Shown piece by piece: positions 46,447 through 56,300 of a stretch of DNA of 64,000 nucleotides (positions within the stretch are counted from its first letter, which is position 1; each line of letters starts with the position of its first letter). Source of the DNA: Nocardia brasiliensis ATCC 700358 (GTDB taxonomy: Bacteria; Actinomycetota; Actinomycetes; Mycobacteriales; Mycobacteriaceae); the NCBI RefSeq assembly GCF_000250675.2, contig NC_018681.1, forward strand, positions 806,001 through 870,000, given 5' to 3'. Both the position numbers and the translations under genes were made by a program. Under the pieces are notes generated by a model. The model searched no databases. It had not been told where the DNA came from and saw only the letters and a list, made by a program, of their open reading frames with translations.

Positions 46447-47124
46447 TCAGGACTCTTCGCCGCGACCGCCTCTGCTTCCCGCGTAAGCGAATTCGCGTAC
46501 CTTGCCCACGGCTTTGGGTACCAGGTCCACACCATCCGGGGCGTTGAGCATCGGATCGTAGAAGTCCGTCCGATGTTCCTGCGGTTCGGCGAGGCGCAGG
46601 GTCAGCTCCGCCAAGCGGAAGGTCGGCGTGCCGAGGCCGCTGGCCGTCAAATCGAACGAAAGGGCATTGTCGCGCAGGTACTCCCGCAGTTCGGCCAGCG
46701 AGGCCGTAGTGGGCTGATCCGGGTCGGGTTCGGCGAAAAACCAAGTGGGCGCCGAGCTTCCGATCCGGTAGGGCATCAGGCTGCCGTACCGCGCGTGCGC
46801 CCAGCCGCGGGCCGGCGTGATGACGAACCGGCCGAGCGCGCCGCGCCCCGTGGTCGCCAACGCGAAATCCCAAGGCCGGTCCTGGCTGTCGAGCACCCGG
46901 AAGGCGAAGCCGAGCACATCGGGCAGCCCGCCCGGCGTGCCGACGCCTTTGGACAGCCGGGCGATGACGGCGCGGTCACCCTCGCCGAACAGGGTGGTGA
47001 ATTCACCCTCGGCACGCAGCCGCCCGGACAGCGCCAGGCCGTTCGGATGAAAGACCCTGGCCCGCCGCAACCGGGCTCCGGCGGCGAAGGCGGTACGTAC
47101 TGCTGACGCGGCAAGATCCGGCAT
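46447..47124 (-). CDS. Catalase-fold-like protein
   Basis: The protein has 225 residues. RVFHPNGLALSGRL, IARLSKGVGTPGGLPDVLGFAFRVLD and PWDFALATTG follow the order of catalase core motifs (RxFHxKG, RxS, GxAxRxY, WDL), but it is far shorter than the roughly 480 residues of catalases. The heme-ligand tyrosine region is not recognisable. In related genomes such proteins are often labelled phosphodiesterase or hypothetical. AAGGAAC precedes the ATG. The upstream gene (73-bp gap) is a metallophosphoesterase, and the two may be one operon. Confidence 0.6.
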   Translation of the reverse strand: MPDLAASAVRTAFAAGARLRRARVFHPNGLALSGRLRAEGEFTTLFGEGDRAVIARLSKGVGTPGGLPDVLGFAFRVLDSQDRPWDFALATTGRGALGRFVITPARGWAHARYGSLMPYRIGSSAPTWFFAEPDPDQPTTASLAELREYLRDNALSFDLTASGLGTPTFRLAELTLRLAEPQEHRTDFYDPMLNAPDGVDLVPKAVGKVREFAYAGSRGGRGEES

Positions 47125-47197
47125 CGGAGTTCCTTCTGCTCGAGGGACACTGCTATCCCTCGACTGCCCGGACCCGGCGCGGCTAAACGGCGTCGGT

Positions 47198-47977
47198 TCA
47201 GCTGGGCGGCACGCCGACCCGGCCGCCCATCGGCACGCTGCGGAAATGGGTTGTCAGGCCGTGCTTTTCGTCGATGATATGCAGGGCTATCGCCGGGTCC
47301 GGCGCGTAGTCCATCACGTGGTCCGGCGGGTCCAGTTCCCACTCGCCGCCGAGCACGGACGCGGTGCTCGGTGCGACCAGCAGCGGGCGGCCCGCGAATG
47401 TCGTTGTGGCCGCGGAATGCGCGTGACCGGTGAGCACGGCGATGATGCGATCGTCGCCCGCGACCAGCTCGGCGAGCTTCTCCGGCTCCGCCAGCGCGAT
47501 CTCGTCGACGATCGGGCTGAACAGGTGTGCGGGCGGATGATGCAGGGCCACCAGCACCGGCTTGTTCGCCGGCGCCGCCGCGAGCACGTCGCGCAGCCAG
47601 GCGTAGGTGTCCTCGGTGAGCAGGCCGCTCGGCTCACCCGGAATGCTCGAATCCAGCAGGGCGACGGTGAGATCCCCGATCCGATGGCTCTGGTTGATCG
47701 GCGCGGTCGAGGCAGTGGTGCCCAGCAGGACGCTGCGGAACGTCGCGCGATCGTCGTGGTTGCCCGGGATGGCGTACACCGGGATATCGAGTTCGAAGGC
47801 GCGCCTGGCCTGCTCGTACTGTTCGGGTTTGCCGGAATCGGTGACATCGCCGGTCACCAGGATCGCGTCCGGCCTGTGGCGCAGGCCGGTGAGAAAGGCC
47901 ATCACCCGCTCGACCCGGGCGGCGTTGCGGGCGCCGAGATCGAAATGGGTGTCGCTGACCTGAGCCACCAAGATCAT
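47198..47977 (-). CDS. Metallophosphoesterase (Rv0805/CpdA-type)
   Basis: The protein has 259 residues. The five calcineurin-like metal motifs are QVSDTHFD, VTGDVTDSG, IPGNHDD, ALHHPP and LTGHAHSA. This set is typical of class III cyclic-nucleotide phosphodiesterases, which also cleave other phosphodiesters. An adenylate cyclase gene lies 2.1 kb away (50124), so a cAMP link is possible but unproven. It ends 73 bp before the catalase-fold gene. Confidence 0.9.
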   Translation of the reverse strand: MILVAQVSDTHFDLGARNAARVERVMAFLTGLRHRPDAILVTGDVTDSGKPEQYEQARRAFELDIPVYAIPGNHDDRATFRSVLLGTTASTAPINQSHRIGDLTVALLDSSIPGEPSGLLTEDTYAWLRDVLAAAPANKPVLVALHHPPAHLFSPIVDEIALAEPEKLAELVAGDDRIIAVLTGHAHSAATTTFAGRPLLVAPSTASVLGGEWELDPPDHVMDYAPDPAIALHIIDEKHGLTTHFRSVPMGGRVGVPPS

Positions 47978-48141
47978 CGGTGTTCGCTTTCTCTGGGGGA
48001 TCGCTCCGTTGCGTCAGAGTGTGCCCGCCTCCCGTGCGCGACACGGTACAAGGCTAGTTGACCTGCGGCTTAACCGTCGCCATGAGGCTCACCACCAGCG
48101 AAAACGTGCGCGGTGGTCTGTGTCGGCGGTCATAGCGGCGT

Positions 48142-48579
48142 TCAGTTCGGCTCGTCGGTGACCAGGGCTGCCAACCGCTGTAACGAGCGGAGGAAGACCC
48201 GGCGGTCGGCCGCGGGCAGCTGGCTCAACCAGTGTTCTTCCTGCTCCTGGATATCGCGCTGGGCGCGGTCGCGCAGCTCGCGTCCGGCGGCGGTGAGCGA
48301 CACCAGATTCACCCGGCGGTCCGCCGGATCCGGTTCACGCCGAATGAGTTCGCGCTGCTGCAACTCGTCGAGCACGCCGATGATCCGGGTCTTGTCCGCG
48401 CCGATCGCCTTGGCCAGTGCGGCCTGCGTGTAGACGGGCTCGCGGCCGAGCCCGAGCAGGACGGCGTACGCCCACATCGACAGCTCATGGCGTTGCAGGA
48501 CAGGCAGTTCCGCCGCCATCAGCGCGCGGCCGAGTGGCGCGATCATCGCGGCGAGGTCGGGTCGGCGTGCTTCGGACAT
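48142..48579 (-). CDS. MarR-family regulator
   Basis: The protein has 145 residues from the ATG at 48579. The winged helix is HELSMWAYAVLLGLGREPVYTQAALAKAIGADKTRIIGVLDEL (in parts: VYTQAALAKAIGADKTRIIG), wing QRELIRREPDPADRRVNLVSLTAAG. It diverges from the TIGR03086 gene at 48666; between them sits a 33-bp palindrome (48606-48638), the expected operator. It probably represses both genes until a ligand binds. Confidence 0.9.
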   Translation of the reverse strand: MSEARRPDLAAMIAPLGRALMAAELPVLQRHELSMWAYAVLLGLGREPVYTQAALAKAIGADKTRIIGVLDELQQRELIRREPDPADRRVNLVSLTAAGRELRDRAQRDIQEQEEHWLSQLPAADRRVFLRSLQRLAALVTDEPN

Positions 48580-48605
48580 GGGTAGAAAGTACTGCTTGCG
48601 AGATA

Positions 48606-48638
48606 ATAAGCTCACGCATACGATATGTATGAGCTTAT
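48606..48638. promoter_or_regulatory. 33-bp palindrome, likely MarR operator
   Basis: Outer arms ATAAGCTCA and TGAGCTTAT are perfect, and inner CATA...TATG continues the symmetry around the centre CGA; only one dinucleotide pair (CG/TA) breaks it. It is markedly AT-rich. It lies 26 bp before the marR start and 27 bp before the divergent TIGR03086 start. Confidence 0.8.
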
Positions 48639-48665
48639 CAATTGAAATCTGCGAGGAGAGCCGAG

Positions 48666-49313
48666 ATGTCCATCGATCCGGATACCCGTACGGAATTGCG
48701 CACCCTCGACGCGCTGGTGCAGGAGGTCGACCTCGTCGCCTTGGACGCGCAGGCGGTGCGGGCCAGTGTCGCCCTGGTCGAGCGGGTGACCGGCGCCGAT
48801 CTCCGGAAGCCGACACCGTGCGCCGACTGGACCCTGCACGGCCTGCTGACGCACATGATCGCCCAGCACCACGGTTTCGCCGCGGCGATGCGCGGGGACG
48901 GCGACCCGGCCGTGTGGAAGACCCGCGCGCTCGGTGCCGACCCGGTGGCGAGCTATCAGGCCGCCGCGACGGACGTCCTCGCCGCGTTCGCCGAACCGGC
49001 GGTGCTCGACCGGAAGATTCTGCTCGCCGAATTCAGCGCCGAGTTCCAGTTCTCCGGCGCGCAGGCGGTGAGCTTTCATTTCATCGACTACGTCGTCCAT
49101 TCCTGGGACGTGGCAAAGACTTTGGGGCTGCCCGTGCAGTTCGACGCGGACCTGCTCGACGCCGCCTACTCCGTCGCCGCGGCCGTTCCCGGGGGCGAGA
49201 TCCGCCTCGCGCCCGGCGCCGCCTTCGCCCCTGCGGTTCCGTGGTCCACCACGGACCTGCTCGACCGGATCGTCGCCATGCTCGGACGCTCCCCGCGGTG
49301 GCCGCGCGACTGA
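48666..49313 (+). CDS. TIGR03086-family protein (maleylpyruvate-isomerase/DinB-like)
   Basis: The protein has 215 residues from the ATG at 48666, with GAGGAGAG upstream. The fold marks are TPCADWTLHGLLTHMIAQHHGF with the metal His, HFIDYVVHSWDVAKTLG with further His, and a C-terminal small domain. The family is related to mycothiol-dependent maleylpyruvate isomerase and DinB; most members have unknown thiol-linked functions. The neighbouring MarR and shared palindrome suggest induction by a stress or aromatic ligand. Confidence 0.85.
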   Translation: MSIDPDTRTELRTLDALVQEVDLVALDAQAVRASVALVERVTGADLRKPTPCADWTLHGLLTHMIAQHHGFAAAMRGDGDPAVWKTRALGADPVASYQAAATDVLAAFAEPAVLDRKILLAEFSAEFQFSGAQAVSFHFIDYVVHSWDVAKTLGLPVQFDADLLDAAYSVAAAVPGGEIRLAPGAAFAPAVPWSTTDLLDRIVAMLGRSPRWPRD

Positions 49314-49325
49314 TCCGGGCGGTGG

Positions 49326-50075
49326 CTAAAGGGTGGCGAGCATGCGGCCGGCCTCGTCGGGTGTCGCCTCGACCGGGAGCCAGAACTCGGCGTCCGGTGT
49401 CGCCTCGAGCGCGAGTTCCGGTGGCGTACGCCAGGATGCGGTCAGTCCGAGCCGCCAGGAATGCAGATAGGTGCGCTCGTGGATACCCGATTTGTCGAAG
49501 AGGGGATCGCCGACGATGGGGTGGCCGATCCAGGCCAGTTGCACCCTGATCTGGTGCCGGCGTCCGGTGATCGGGCGCAGCGCGAGCACCGTGCGCTCCG
49601 CCCGCCGCAGCACCGTGGTGAACTGCGTGGTGGACGGGTACGACTTGGTGTCGAGCAGGTCGGCGTCGTCGACGAACCAGCGGTCGCCGACTCGCTGGAT
49701 GCACTCGCGCGGGGCCGCGATCCGCACCCGGTTCTTGCGCCCGACACTGAGCGGTAGCTCCAGCGTCCCGGTCTCGGGCAGCCCGGCCGACTCGACGATG
49801 GCCAGATACGCCTTGTCCGCGGTCTGCTTGTTGAACTGTCTGGTCAACTGGCCGTGCGCACCGAGTTCCTTGGCGAACAAGATCAGGCCGGAGGTCACCT
49901 TGTCGATCCGGTGCACCGGGTAGAGCGTTTCACCCGCCGCGGCCGCCAGTTCGACGAGATCGGTGTCGTGTCGCTCGCCGGTGACCGAGATGCCGGCGGG
50001 CTTGTGCAACGCCAGAATCGCGTCGTCCTCCGCGACGAGGCAGCGGGTGCGCAGCTCGGACCAGTCCATTTCCAC
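49326..50075 (-). CDS. RluA-family RNA pseudouridine synthase
   Basis: The protein has 249 residues (GTG at 50075; an ATG two codons on is possible). The catalytic loop is YPVHRIDKVTSGLILFAK with the Asp of HRxD, preceded by ILALHKPAGISVT and followed by RPITGRRHQIRVQLAWIGHPIVGD (in parts). It isomerises uridine to pseudouridine in rRNA or tRNA. No S4 domain is seen, as in the RluA/TruC subgroup. It lies downstream of the adenylate cyclase start region on the same strand; the cyclase ends 49 bp upstream of it. Confidence 0.92.
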   Translation of the reverse strand: MEMDWSELRTRCLVAEDDAILALHKPAGISVTGERHDTDLVELAAAAGETLYPVHRIDKVTSGLILFAKELGAHGQLTRQFNKQTADKAYLAIVESAGLPETGTLELPLSVGRKNRVRIAAPRECIQRVGDRWFVDDADLLDTKSYPSTTQFTTVLRRAERTVLALRPITGRRHQIRVQLAWIGHPIVGDPLFDKSGIHERTYLHSWRLGLTASWRTPPELALEATPDAEFWLPVEATPDEAGRMLATL

Positions 50076-50123
50076 CGGGATGAGGATACGGACGGCCGGT
50101 CGCCGGACCGTTGCGCGCCCGGC

Positions 50124-51131
50124 TCAGCTCTTCTTCTCGTTGCGCCGCAGCACATGCGGGCGGAGCCGGTTGAATCCGCGCACCCGCACGCTGCGCAGGT
50201 TCTTGACGATGAATTCCGGCTCGCCGTCGAGCGCGTTGGCGGCCTCGTCGTCGATCATCACCGTGCCCGGCCGTGCGACACCGGTGAGCCGGGACGCGAT
50301 GTTCACGACCGAGCCGTACAGGTCGCCGAACCGTTGCAGCACCGGCCCGTACGCCACCGCGACCCGCAGCTCCGGGGTGCCGCCCACCATCATGGTCGAC
50401 TCCTGGATGGCCAGCGCGATGCGGGCCGCGTCGGCAGCGCTGGTGGCCGCGAACATCACCTCGTCGCCGACGTTCTTCACCACCCAGCCGCCGTTCTCGG
50501 TGATCGCGGCGGTGGTGGTGGACTCGAACGACTCCAGCAGCAGCGACAGCTCGTCGGGGTGCAGATGCCTGGTCAGCCGGGTGTAGCCGACCATGTCCGC
50601 GAAGCCCACCGCCAGATCGCGCACGGTCTCGCCGGCCGAGGTGCCGGGGTCGAGCGAACGCGACAGCGCCGCGGCGAGGTGGCGACGCCAGGCGTAACTG
50701 TTGAGCTGTTCGAGCGTGGCGATGGTGCCTTCGGTCGCGGCGCGGACGGTTTCGATGGGGTCCGCGTTCGGATCCGCGGCGGCGATGCGTGCGCCGATCT
50801 CGGCGAGCACCAGATCGACCTGCCATTCCGCCAATCGCGCCATGCCCTGGCCGAGGGTGCGCGCCGTCGCCGCCTGCTGCCGCGCGTCGGCGGAGGACAG
50901 GACGTCGAGGGTGCGGAAGTTCTCCACCGCCGCGATATCGGCGTCGGTGTAGTCGACGGCGTCGTCGTCCAGTCCGGCCGGGAAGCCGAGCGCGGTCCAC
51001 AGCCGCTTGGTCAGCGTCGTGGTGCTGTCCGACTGCTCGGCGACCTGGGTGCGGGTGTACTGCCGCGGGCCGTCGAGCAGATACGCCTCGACAACCGCCT
51101 GCACCAGCTCGGACTTCTCGGTGGGCACCAT
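50124..51131 (-). CDS. Class III adenylate cyclase with N-terminal regulatory domain
   Basis: The protein has 335 residues: an N-terminal helical domain (about 1-165; QYTRTQVAEQSDSTTTLTKR looks helix-turn-helix-like) and a C-terminal cyclase domain. All expected active-site residues are visible: metal Asp in GFADMVGYT, Lys and Asp in VVKNVGDEVMF, adenine Asp in FGDLYG, and Asn/Arg in VVNIASRL. It resembles Rv2212/Rv1264-type autoregulated cyclases. It is soluble with no membrane helix. A metallophosphoesterase is encoded 2.1 kb away. Confidence 0.92.
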   Translation of the reverse strand: MVPTEKSELVQAVVEAYLLDGPRQYTRTQVAEQSDSTTTLTKRLWTALGFPAGLDDDAVDYTDADIAAVENFRTLDVLSSADARQQAATARTLGQGMARLAEWQVDLVLAEIGARIAAADPNADPIETVRAATEGTIATLEQLNSYAWRRHLAAALSRSLDPGTSAGETVRDLAVGFADMVGYTRLTRHLHPDELSLLLESFESTTTAAITENGGWVVKNVGDEVMFAATSAADAARIALAIQESTMMVGGTPELRVAVAYGPVLQRFGDLYGSVVNIASRLTGVARPGTVMIDDEAANALDGEPEFIVKNLRSVRVRGFNRLRPHVLRRNEKKS

Positions 51132-51218
51132 GTCCGTACCTTACGACGGGCCCGGCCGCGGCCGGTGTGAACGCCGTCGCAATTGGGTGACCTCACAGCG
51201 GCCGGGCCGCGGCGTCGG

Positions 51219-51713
51219 TCAGCGCCGTGGCGGCACGTAGCAGATCGTCAGCTGGAACCGCTGGTTCGTCACGGCGTCTTCACGTTCCCCGCAGAGACCG
51301 GAATCGGCGACACCCTGATGGATCGCGGTGACCCTGCCGATCTCGTTGCCGGGCACCGCGCAGTCCACCTTGTGATACGGGCCGTTGCCGGTGAAGTCGT
51401 AGCAGGTGCCCTCCCGCCAATCGAAGACGAAGCAATAGGTCGGCGACACATCGCCATTGCGGTCACCGGTGGAGAACTCCACGTCGGCCGCCGGATCGCT
51501 GCATTCGCCGTAGGTCTTCTCCACCAGCCGGTAGTTGGCTTCCAGTGAACCGCAGTCGGCGGGTGTGCCGGAGCGATCCGAATAGTTGATGCAGTCGCCG
51601 ACTTCCAGCGACTCGACCGAATCCGGCACGGCCGCCGCGATTCCCGAGCCGACGAGGCAAGTGATCGAAAGGGCGCCGAGCGCCACCGTGGCCGGTGCAG
51701 CGAAATTCCGCAT
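51219..51713 (-). CDS. Cys-rich exported protein (LppU-like)
   Basis: The protein has 164 residues from the ATG at 51713, with GGGGAGG upstream. A signal peptide (APATVALGALSITCLVGSGIAAA) is followed by a domain with paired cysteines: VGDCINYS, ADCGSLEANYRLVE, YGECSDPAADVEF, TYCFVFDWREGTCYDF, KVDCAVPG and SGLCGE. The GDC...C.DPxA...C pattern recalls LppU/SCO3897-type secreted proteins. The Cys inside the signal peptide is not a clear lipobox. Function is unknown. Confidence 0.75.
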   Translation of the reverse strand: MRNFAAPATVALGALSITCLVGSGIAAAVPDSVESLEVGDCINYSDRSGTPADCGSLEANYRLVEKTYGECSDPAADVEFSTGDRNGDVSPTYCFVFDWREGTCYDFTGNGPYHKVDCAVPGNEIGRVTAIHQGVADSGLCGEREDAVTNQRFQLTICYVPPRR

Positions 51714-51860
51714 GCCGAGGTCCTCCCCATGGTGCACACAACCGGTTGTGCGACAACCGATGTCGCGCCGGACGCGGCGCAACCGCAGCACATTACCCAA
51801 GCGCGGTGCTCAGCACGAATCACCTGCGCCGGCAGGGCAGTGGCGCTCTTGCGACGTCCG

Positions 51861-53027
51861 CTATCGCTGGGCCGGGGTGGCCTTGATGTGGTCGAGGAAA
51901 GCATCGAGGGCAGACCACATCTGGGGGTTCAGCTGGGTGTGCGTGCCGGTGCCCGTGACGGTGCGGAAGTCGGCTCCGTTCGCGGCGAGCTGAGCGGCGA
52001 GCGTCCCGTGCAACGGGGACGGGACCGTCGTGTCGGTGAGATTGACCAGCAGCAGGATCGGGGCGTCGTAGCCGGCGGTCGGCACCGTCAGGTAGTCGTC
52101 GTAGGCGGCACGAAGGGTGCTGTCGGACAACGACTTCGAGAGCAGCTGGCCGATGCCCAGGCCGTCCACCCTGGCTTCGATCTCCGGTTTGCACATGGTG
52201 CCGATCTCGTCGATCACGGTGCGCCCCAGCGGGCTGAGGAACTGATTCACGTCGACATCTGGCCGAGCGGCGCGTAGTCCGGCCAGGATGCTGGAGAAGA
52301 AGCCGAGCGTTTCGCTGGTGCCGGGCAGCGTCGGAATGCCCGGCCCCGCAATGGGAAGTACCTTCTCGACATCGGATTCCGGGTCTACTGCGACGGTCCC
52401 GCGGAAGTCGAGTTCGGGCGCGTAGGTCGATTGCAGGTGGCCGGTGCCAAGGGCTGCTTGCCCGCCTTGCGAGAGGCCGAGCACGGACCAGGTCTCGGAC
52501 AGCTCCGGCCGGGCCGAGCGGGCGGCGCGCAGCAGATCGAGGGTGGCGGTGGCCTCGGTGCGCAGCTCGAGGTACGGGTGCGGGCCGGTGTCGAACAGGC
52601 CGAGACCGAGATAATCGGGCGCCACGACGGCGAAGCCCTGGGCGACGAGATGCTGCATGATCCCGTCTTCTTCCTCGTGCCAGTGCGAGGCGGGCGCGGT
52701 GCCGGGATCGGATTCGCCGCCGCACCCCTGCCCGAGTCCGGTGGTGCCGTGGTCGAATGCGACGATCGGCCAGCCGCCCGCGGGAGGGGTGCCTTGCGGG
52801 ACGAACAGCGCACCGCTGGCGGGCTTCGGGGTGCCGTCGGAGCCGGTCATCCAGTAGCTGATCGCCGACCCATCGGCCATGCCGTGCCAGCCGTCGGCCT
52901 GCGGTGTCACCTGGATCAGCATCCCCGGAGCTTCCGCAACCGCCGGAGTGGCTTGCAGGGCGAGTGCGGTGCAGGCCGCCGCCGTGGCAACCGCGACGGA
53001 ACTTTTCCAACCACGAATAACGCGCAT
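51861..53027 (-). CDS. Secreted lipase/alpha-beta hydrolase
   Basis: The protein has 388 residues; the start at 53027 has GGAGAGGG about 6 bases upstream. Signal peptide SSVAVATAAACTALALQATPAVAEA. Catalytic triad candidates are GLSQGGQAAL (Ser), LTDTTVP (Asp) and GTGTHTQ (His). FDHGTTGLGQGCGG is the oxyanion region. It belongs to the same broad LIP-like group as the protein at 37645. It is likely an extracellular esterase or lipase on host or wall lipids. A 297-bp gap with no seen gene precedes it. Confidence 0.88.
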   Translation of the reverse strand: MRVIRGWKSSVAVATAAACTALALQATPAVAEAPGMLIQVTPQADGWHGMADGSAISYWMTGSDGTPKPASGALFVPQGTPPAGGWPIVAFDHGTTGLGQGCGGESDPGTAPASHWHEEEDGIMQHLVAQGFAVVAPDYLGLGLFDTGPHPYLELRTEATATLDLLRAARSARPELSETWSVLGLSQGGQAALGTGHLQSTYAPELDFRGTVAVDPESDVEKVLPIAGPGIPTLPGTSETLGFFSSILAGLRAARPDVDVNQFLSPLGRTVIDEIGTMCKPEIEARVDGLGIGQLLSKSLSDSTLRAAYDDYLTVPTAGYDAPILLLVNLTDTTVPSPLHGTLAAQLAANGADFRTVTGTGTHTQLNPQMWSALDAFLDHIKATPAQR

Positions 53028-53324
53028 CGAAACCCTCTCCACCTTGTTGGACGACCGTCCAGTTGAAGATCAGGTTAGGCCGGTTGTGTATCTACCACAT
53101 CGTGTGATGGCGAACTGTAAGCAAACCCACGCTACCTGTGCGGCTGTGCCGAGCGGACTCGAACGCGCCGGAGTGTGCGGTATCGCGCCGCGCCACGGGG
53201 TTGTCCGATGGTCGTAGGTGCCGGGCAAACGCGGCAGCAGGGGACCGATGCGCCCGGTCGCTTGTGCACTGAATCGTGCCCACGGTGGGCGCGTGCGGGC
53301 ACGGCGTTTGTCTGTGCGGTCGCG

Positions 53325-56300
53325 TCAGGTCTGCTGCTGAATGCGCCCGGCCAGCACTCGGGCTTGCCGCTGATGCTCTGTCGCTGGACGGCCGAGTGCG
53401 GTCGCGAGGTTCGCAAGGTAGTGCGCGACGGGTTCCAGGGTGACCATTCCGCTACCCGCGCCCGCGAGTTCGGTTGCGGCGGGTAGTAATTGGTCGTAGC
53501 AGCGGAGCATGGTCACTTCTTCGCCCAGGGCGAGTGCGGCGCGCGCGGTGAGGCAGGTGCGGAGTTCATAGAGCAGGTCGTGCGGCGAGTCCGGTGTCGC
53601 CAGCAGTGCGCTGGTGGCCTCCTCGTGAAGTCCGCTGTCCAACAGGGCTATTGGTCGAATCCACGGTTCATATGGCCCGTACTGCTCGGTGGCGGTCGGG
53701 TCGATAGGCAGTCCGTGGCGCAGCCGCAGGCAGCAGAGCGCGAGGGGGAGCAGGCCCCGTTCTACTCCGGGCATGCCGCTGCCGCCGAGGCTTTCGGCCG
53801 CCGCGCGGTAAGCAGCCTCGGCCTGGGCCGGACTGCCGGTGAGGGCGGTACGCAGGGCCGCGAACCACTCCGTGAACACGCCGACCATCGGTAGTTCGTA
53901 TTCGGTCGCCAACCGATCCGCCGCGGCCGCGTGATCCGCGGCCGCTCGGAGATCAGCTGTGGCACAGCTCGATTGGAGGGCGATGAGGTGGCCGAGAACC
54001 TCGAAGGAGATCAGCCGGTGTGCGCCGCCGAGCGCCACGAGTTCGTCGCCGATCCGGCCCCGTTCCGGGCTGAGGCCGGTGCGCTGGAAGGTGTGCATGA
54101 AGCGGCCGTTGAGGGCGAAGGCCAGCAGCGCGGGATCGTCGAGTTCCCGGGCGATCCGCTCCGCCGCCGCGGCCGCGCGTACGCCCCGGTCATCGGTGGT
54201 GCCACGGAGTTCCAGCGCCAGCGTGGTACACAACCGGGCCCGCAACTCGCGACGCTCGGCGGGCAGCCCCGTGAGCGCGCGCTCGGCGGCGGCCACGATG
54301 TGCCCGGCGAGTTCGGGATCATCGTTGGTCGTCCACACGGCGGGAATGTCGAACGCGCTCAGGATCTCTGCGGTCAGGGCGGGGTCGCCCCGCTGTTCGG
54401 CACGGGTGATGGCGAGGCGGCGGAACGTCCGCGCCTCATCCAGCGCACCGGTGATCGCCAGCACCCGCGCGAGTCCCGTCGTCGCGGCCAGTTGGGCGGA
54501 CAGATCGGGGGTAGGCGATCGGTCGAAGGCCGCCAGGGCCGCCCGCCACAGCCGCACTGCCTCCGCCAGCGCGAAGCCTTGTTCGGCCGCGCGGGCGGCG
54601 GCGCTCGCGTACGCGGCGGCACTCGCGGCGGTCGCCCGGCTCTGTGCTCGGATGAAATGGTGCGCCAAGACGGAAACGTCTGTGGTGCCGGTCTTTTCGA
54701 GCAAGCTGCCGATCTCGCCGTGCCACGGGGCTCGGCGTGGGCCGCTGATCTCGTGGTAGACGGTGTCGCGGACCAGTTCGTGGGTGAAGCGCAGGGAGCC
54801 GTCCGGCAGTTCGGTGAGCAGCCCGACGGTTATGGCCTGGTCCAGCGCGTCGAGCGCGGACTCCGCGTCCCCGAACACCTCGAGGAGGACCTCTCGATCG
54901 ATGTCCGCGCCGAGCACGGCGGCCTGCTGCACCACGGTCTGCGTGGCCGGCGGCAGTGCGGCCATCCGATGCCGGATGACCGCACGGACGCCCGCGGGTA
55001 CCGCGTCGAACGCGGTGGTCCCTTCGTCGCGCAGCAGTCGCGCCAGTTCGCGGACGAAGAACGGATTGCCGTTGCTGCGCCGGTGAATTCGAGAGCCATG
55101 GCTGTCCGCGACCTCTGGTCCGGCTATCTCGCGCACCAGCGCGACGGTGTCGGCCTCGGACAGCCCGCCCAGGTAGATCCGTACGGGCTCGGTGGGGGCC
55201 ACCTTCCCGAGCAGGGCGGTGAGTTCGGTGCCGATCTCCGTGCTGCGGTAGGTCGCCAGGACGAGTACCGGGCCCGCTGTTCGGCTGGTGGTCAGAGCGG
55301 CGAGCAGGTCGAGTGTCTCGGCACCGGCATTGTGCAGGTCGTCGAAGACCAAGAGCACGGGCGCGCGGCGCGCCACGTCCGCCAGTTCCGCAGCGGCGGC
55401 ACGGTGGAACAGGAACCGAGCCTCGACCGGATCGGCCCCCGCGAAGGCAGGGCGCGACCGATCGGTCTCCGATTCCATTGGCGCGGGGCCGTTTTCGTCC
55501 TTGCTCGCTGCCAGATCCGGATCGGATCGGCTGTCCGCCAGTGCTGCACGGATCCTCGTCCACGCCCAGCCCGGTGGGACGCCGGTATCCGCGGGGTTCT
55601 CGCCGAGCGCGACACGCCAGCCGGCATCGGCCAGTAGGGACGAAAGCGTCTCGGCGAGAGAGCTTTTGCCGGAACCGGCTTCGCCGGAGAGCAGCGCGAG
55701 GTGGGTAACGCCGCGGCGCCGCACCACTGCGGCGGCATTGCGCAAAGTGTCGATTTCGGCTTTCCGGCCGAGGAAACCTGTTCCGGGCGAGGGAGTTCGA
55801 ATCGTCGCAGGGGCGGGCCGCAGCTGTGGGGCGTGCGCCAGAATGTCCGCCTCCAGCTGTTGCAGGCCGGGGCCCGGGTCCGCACCGAGTTCGGTACGCA
55901 AGAGCCCGCGGACGTGGCGCAGCGCGGCCAGCGCATCGCTCTGCCTGCCCGACCGGTACAGCGCGAGGGCGAGCAGCTGCCAGGCGTGTTCCCGCAGCGG
56001 ATGTGCGGCGAGCAGCGCATGCAGGCCGGACACCGCCTCGGCGGGCCGAGCGAGGTCGATCAGCGCGGCCGCACGGTGCTCGGCGGCGAGCTGCCGCAGG
56101 CCGTCCAGGCGATCGATTTCCGCACGCGCCCAACCCTGCTCGGCGAATTCGGCGTAGGCGGGGCCGTGCCACAGCGCGAGCGCGCCGTCGAGGGTCGTCA
56201 GCGCGTCGGCGCTGTCGCCGGCTGCCAGCAATTCGGCGGCCCGGCCGACCGCGGCGCCGAAATCGTCCGCGTCCACCGTGTCGGCGCGTAGTGCGTAGCC

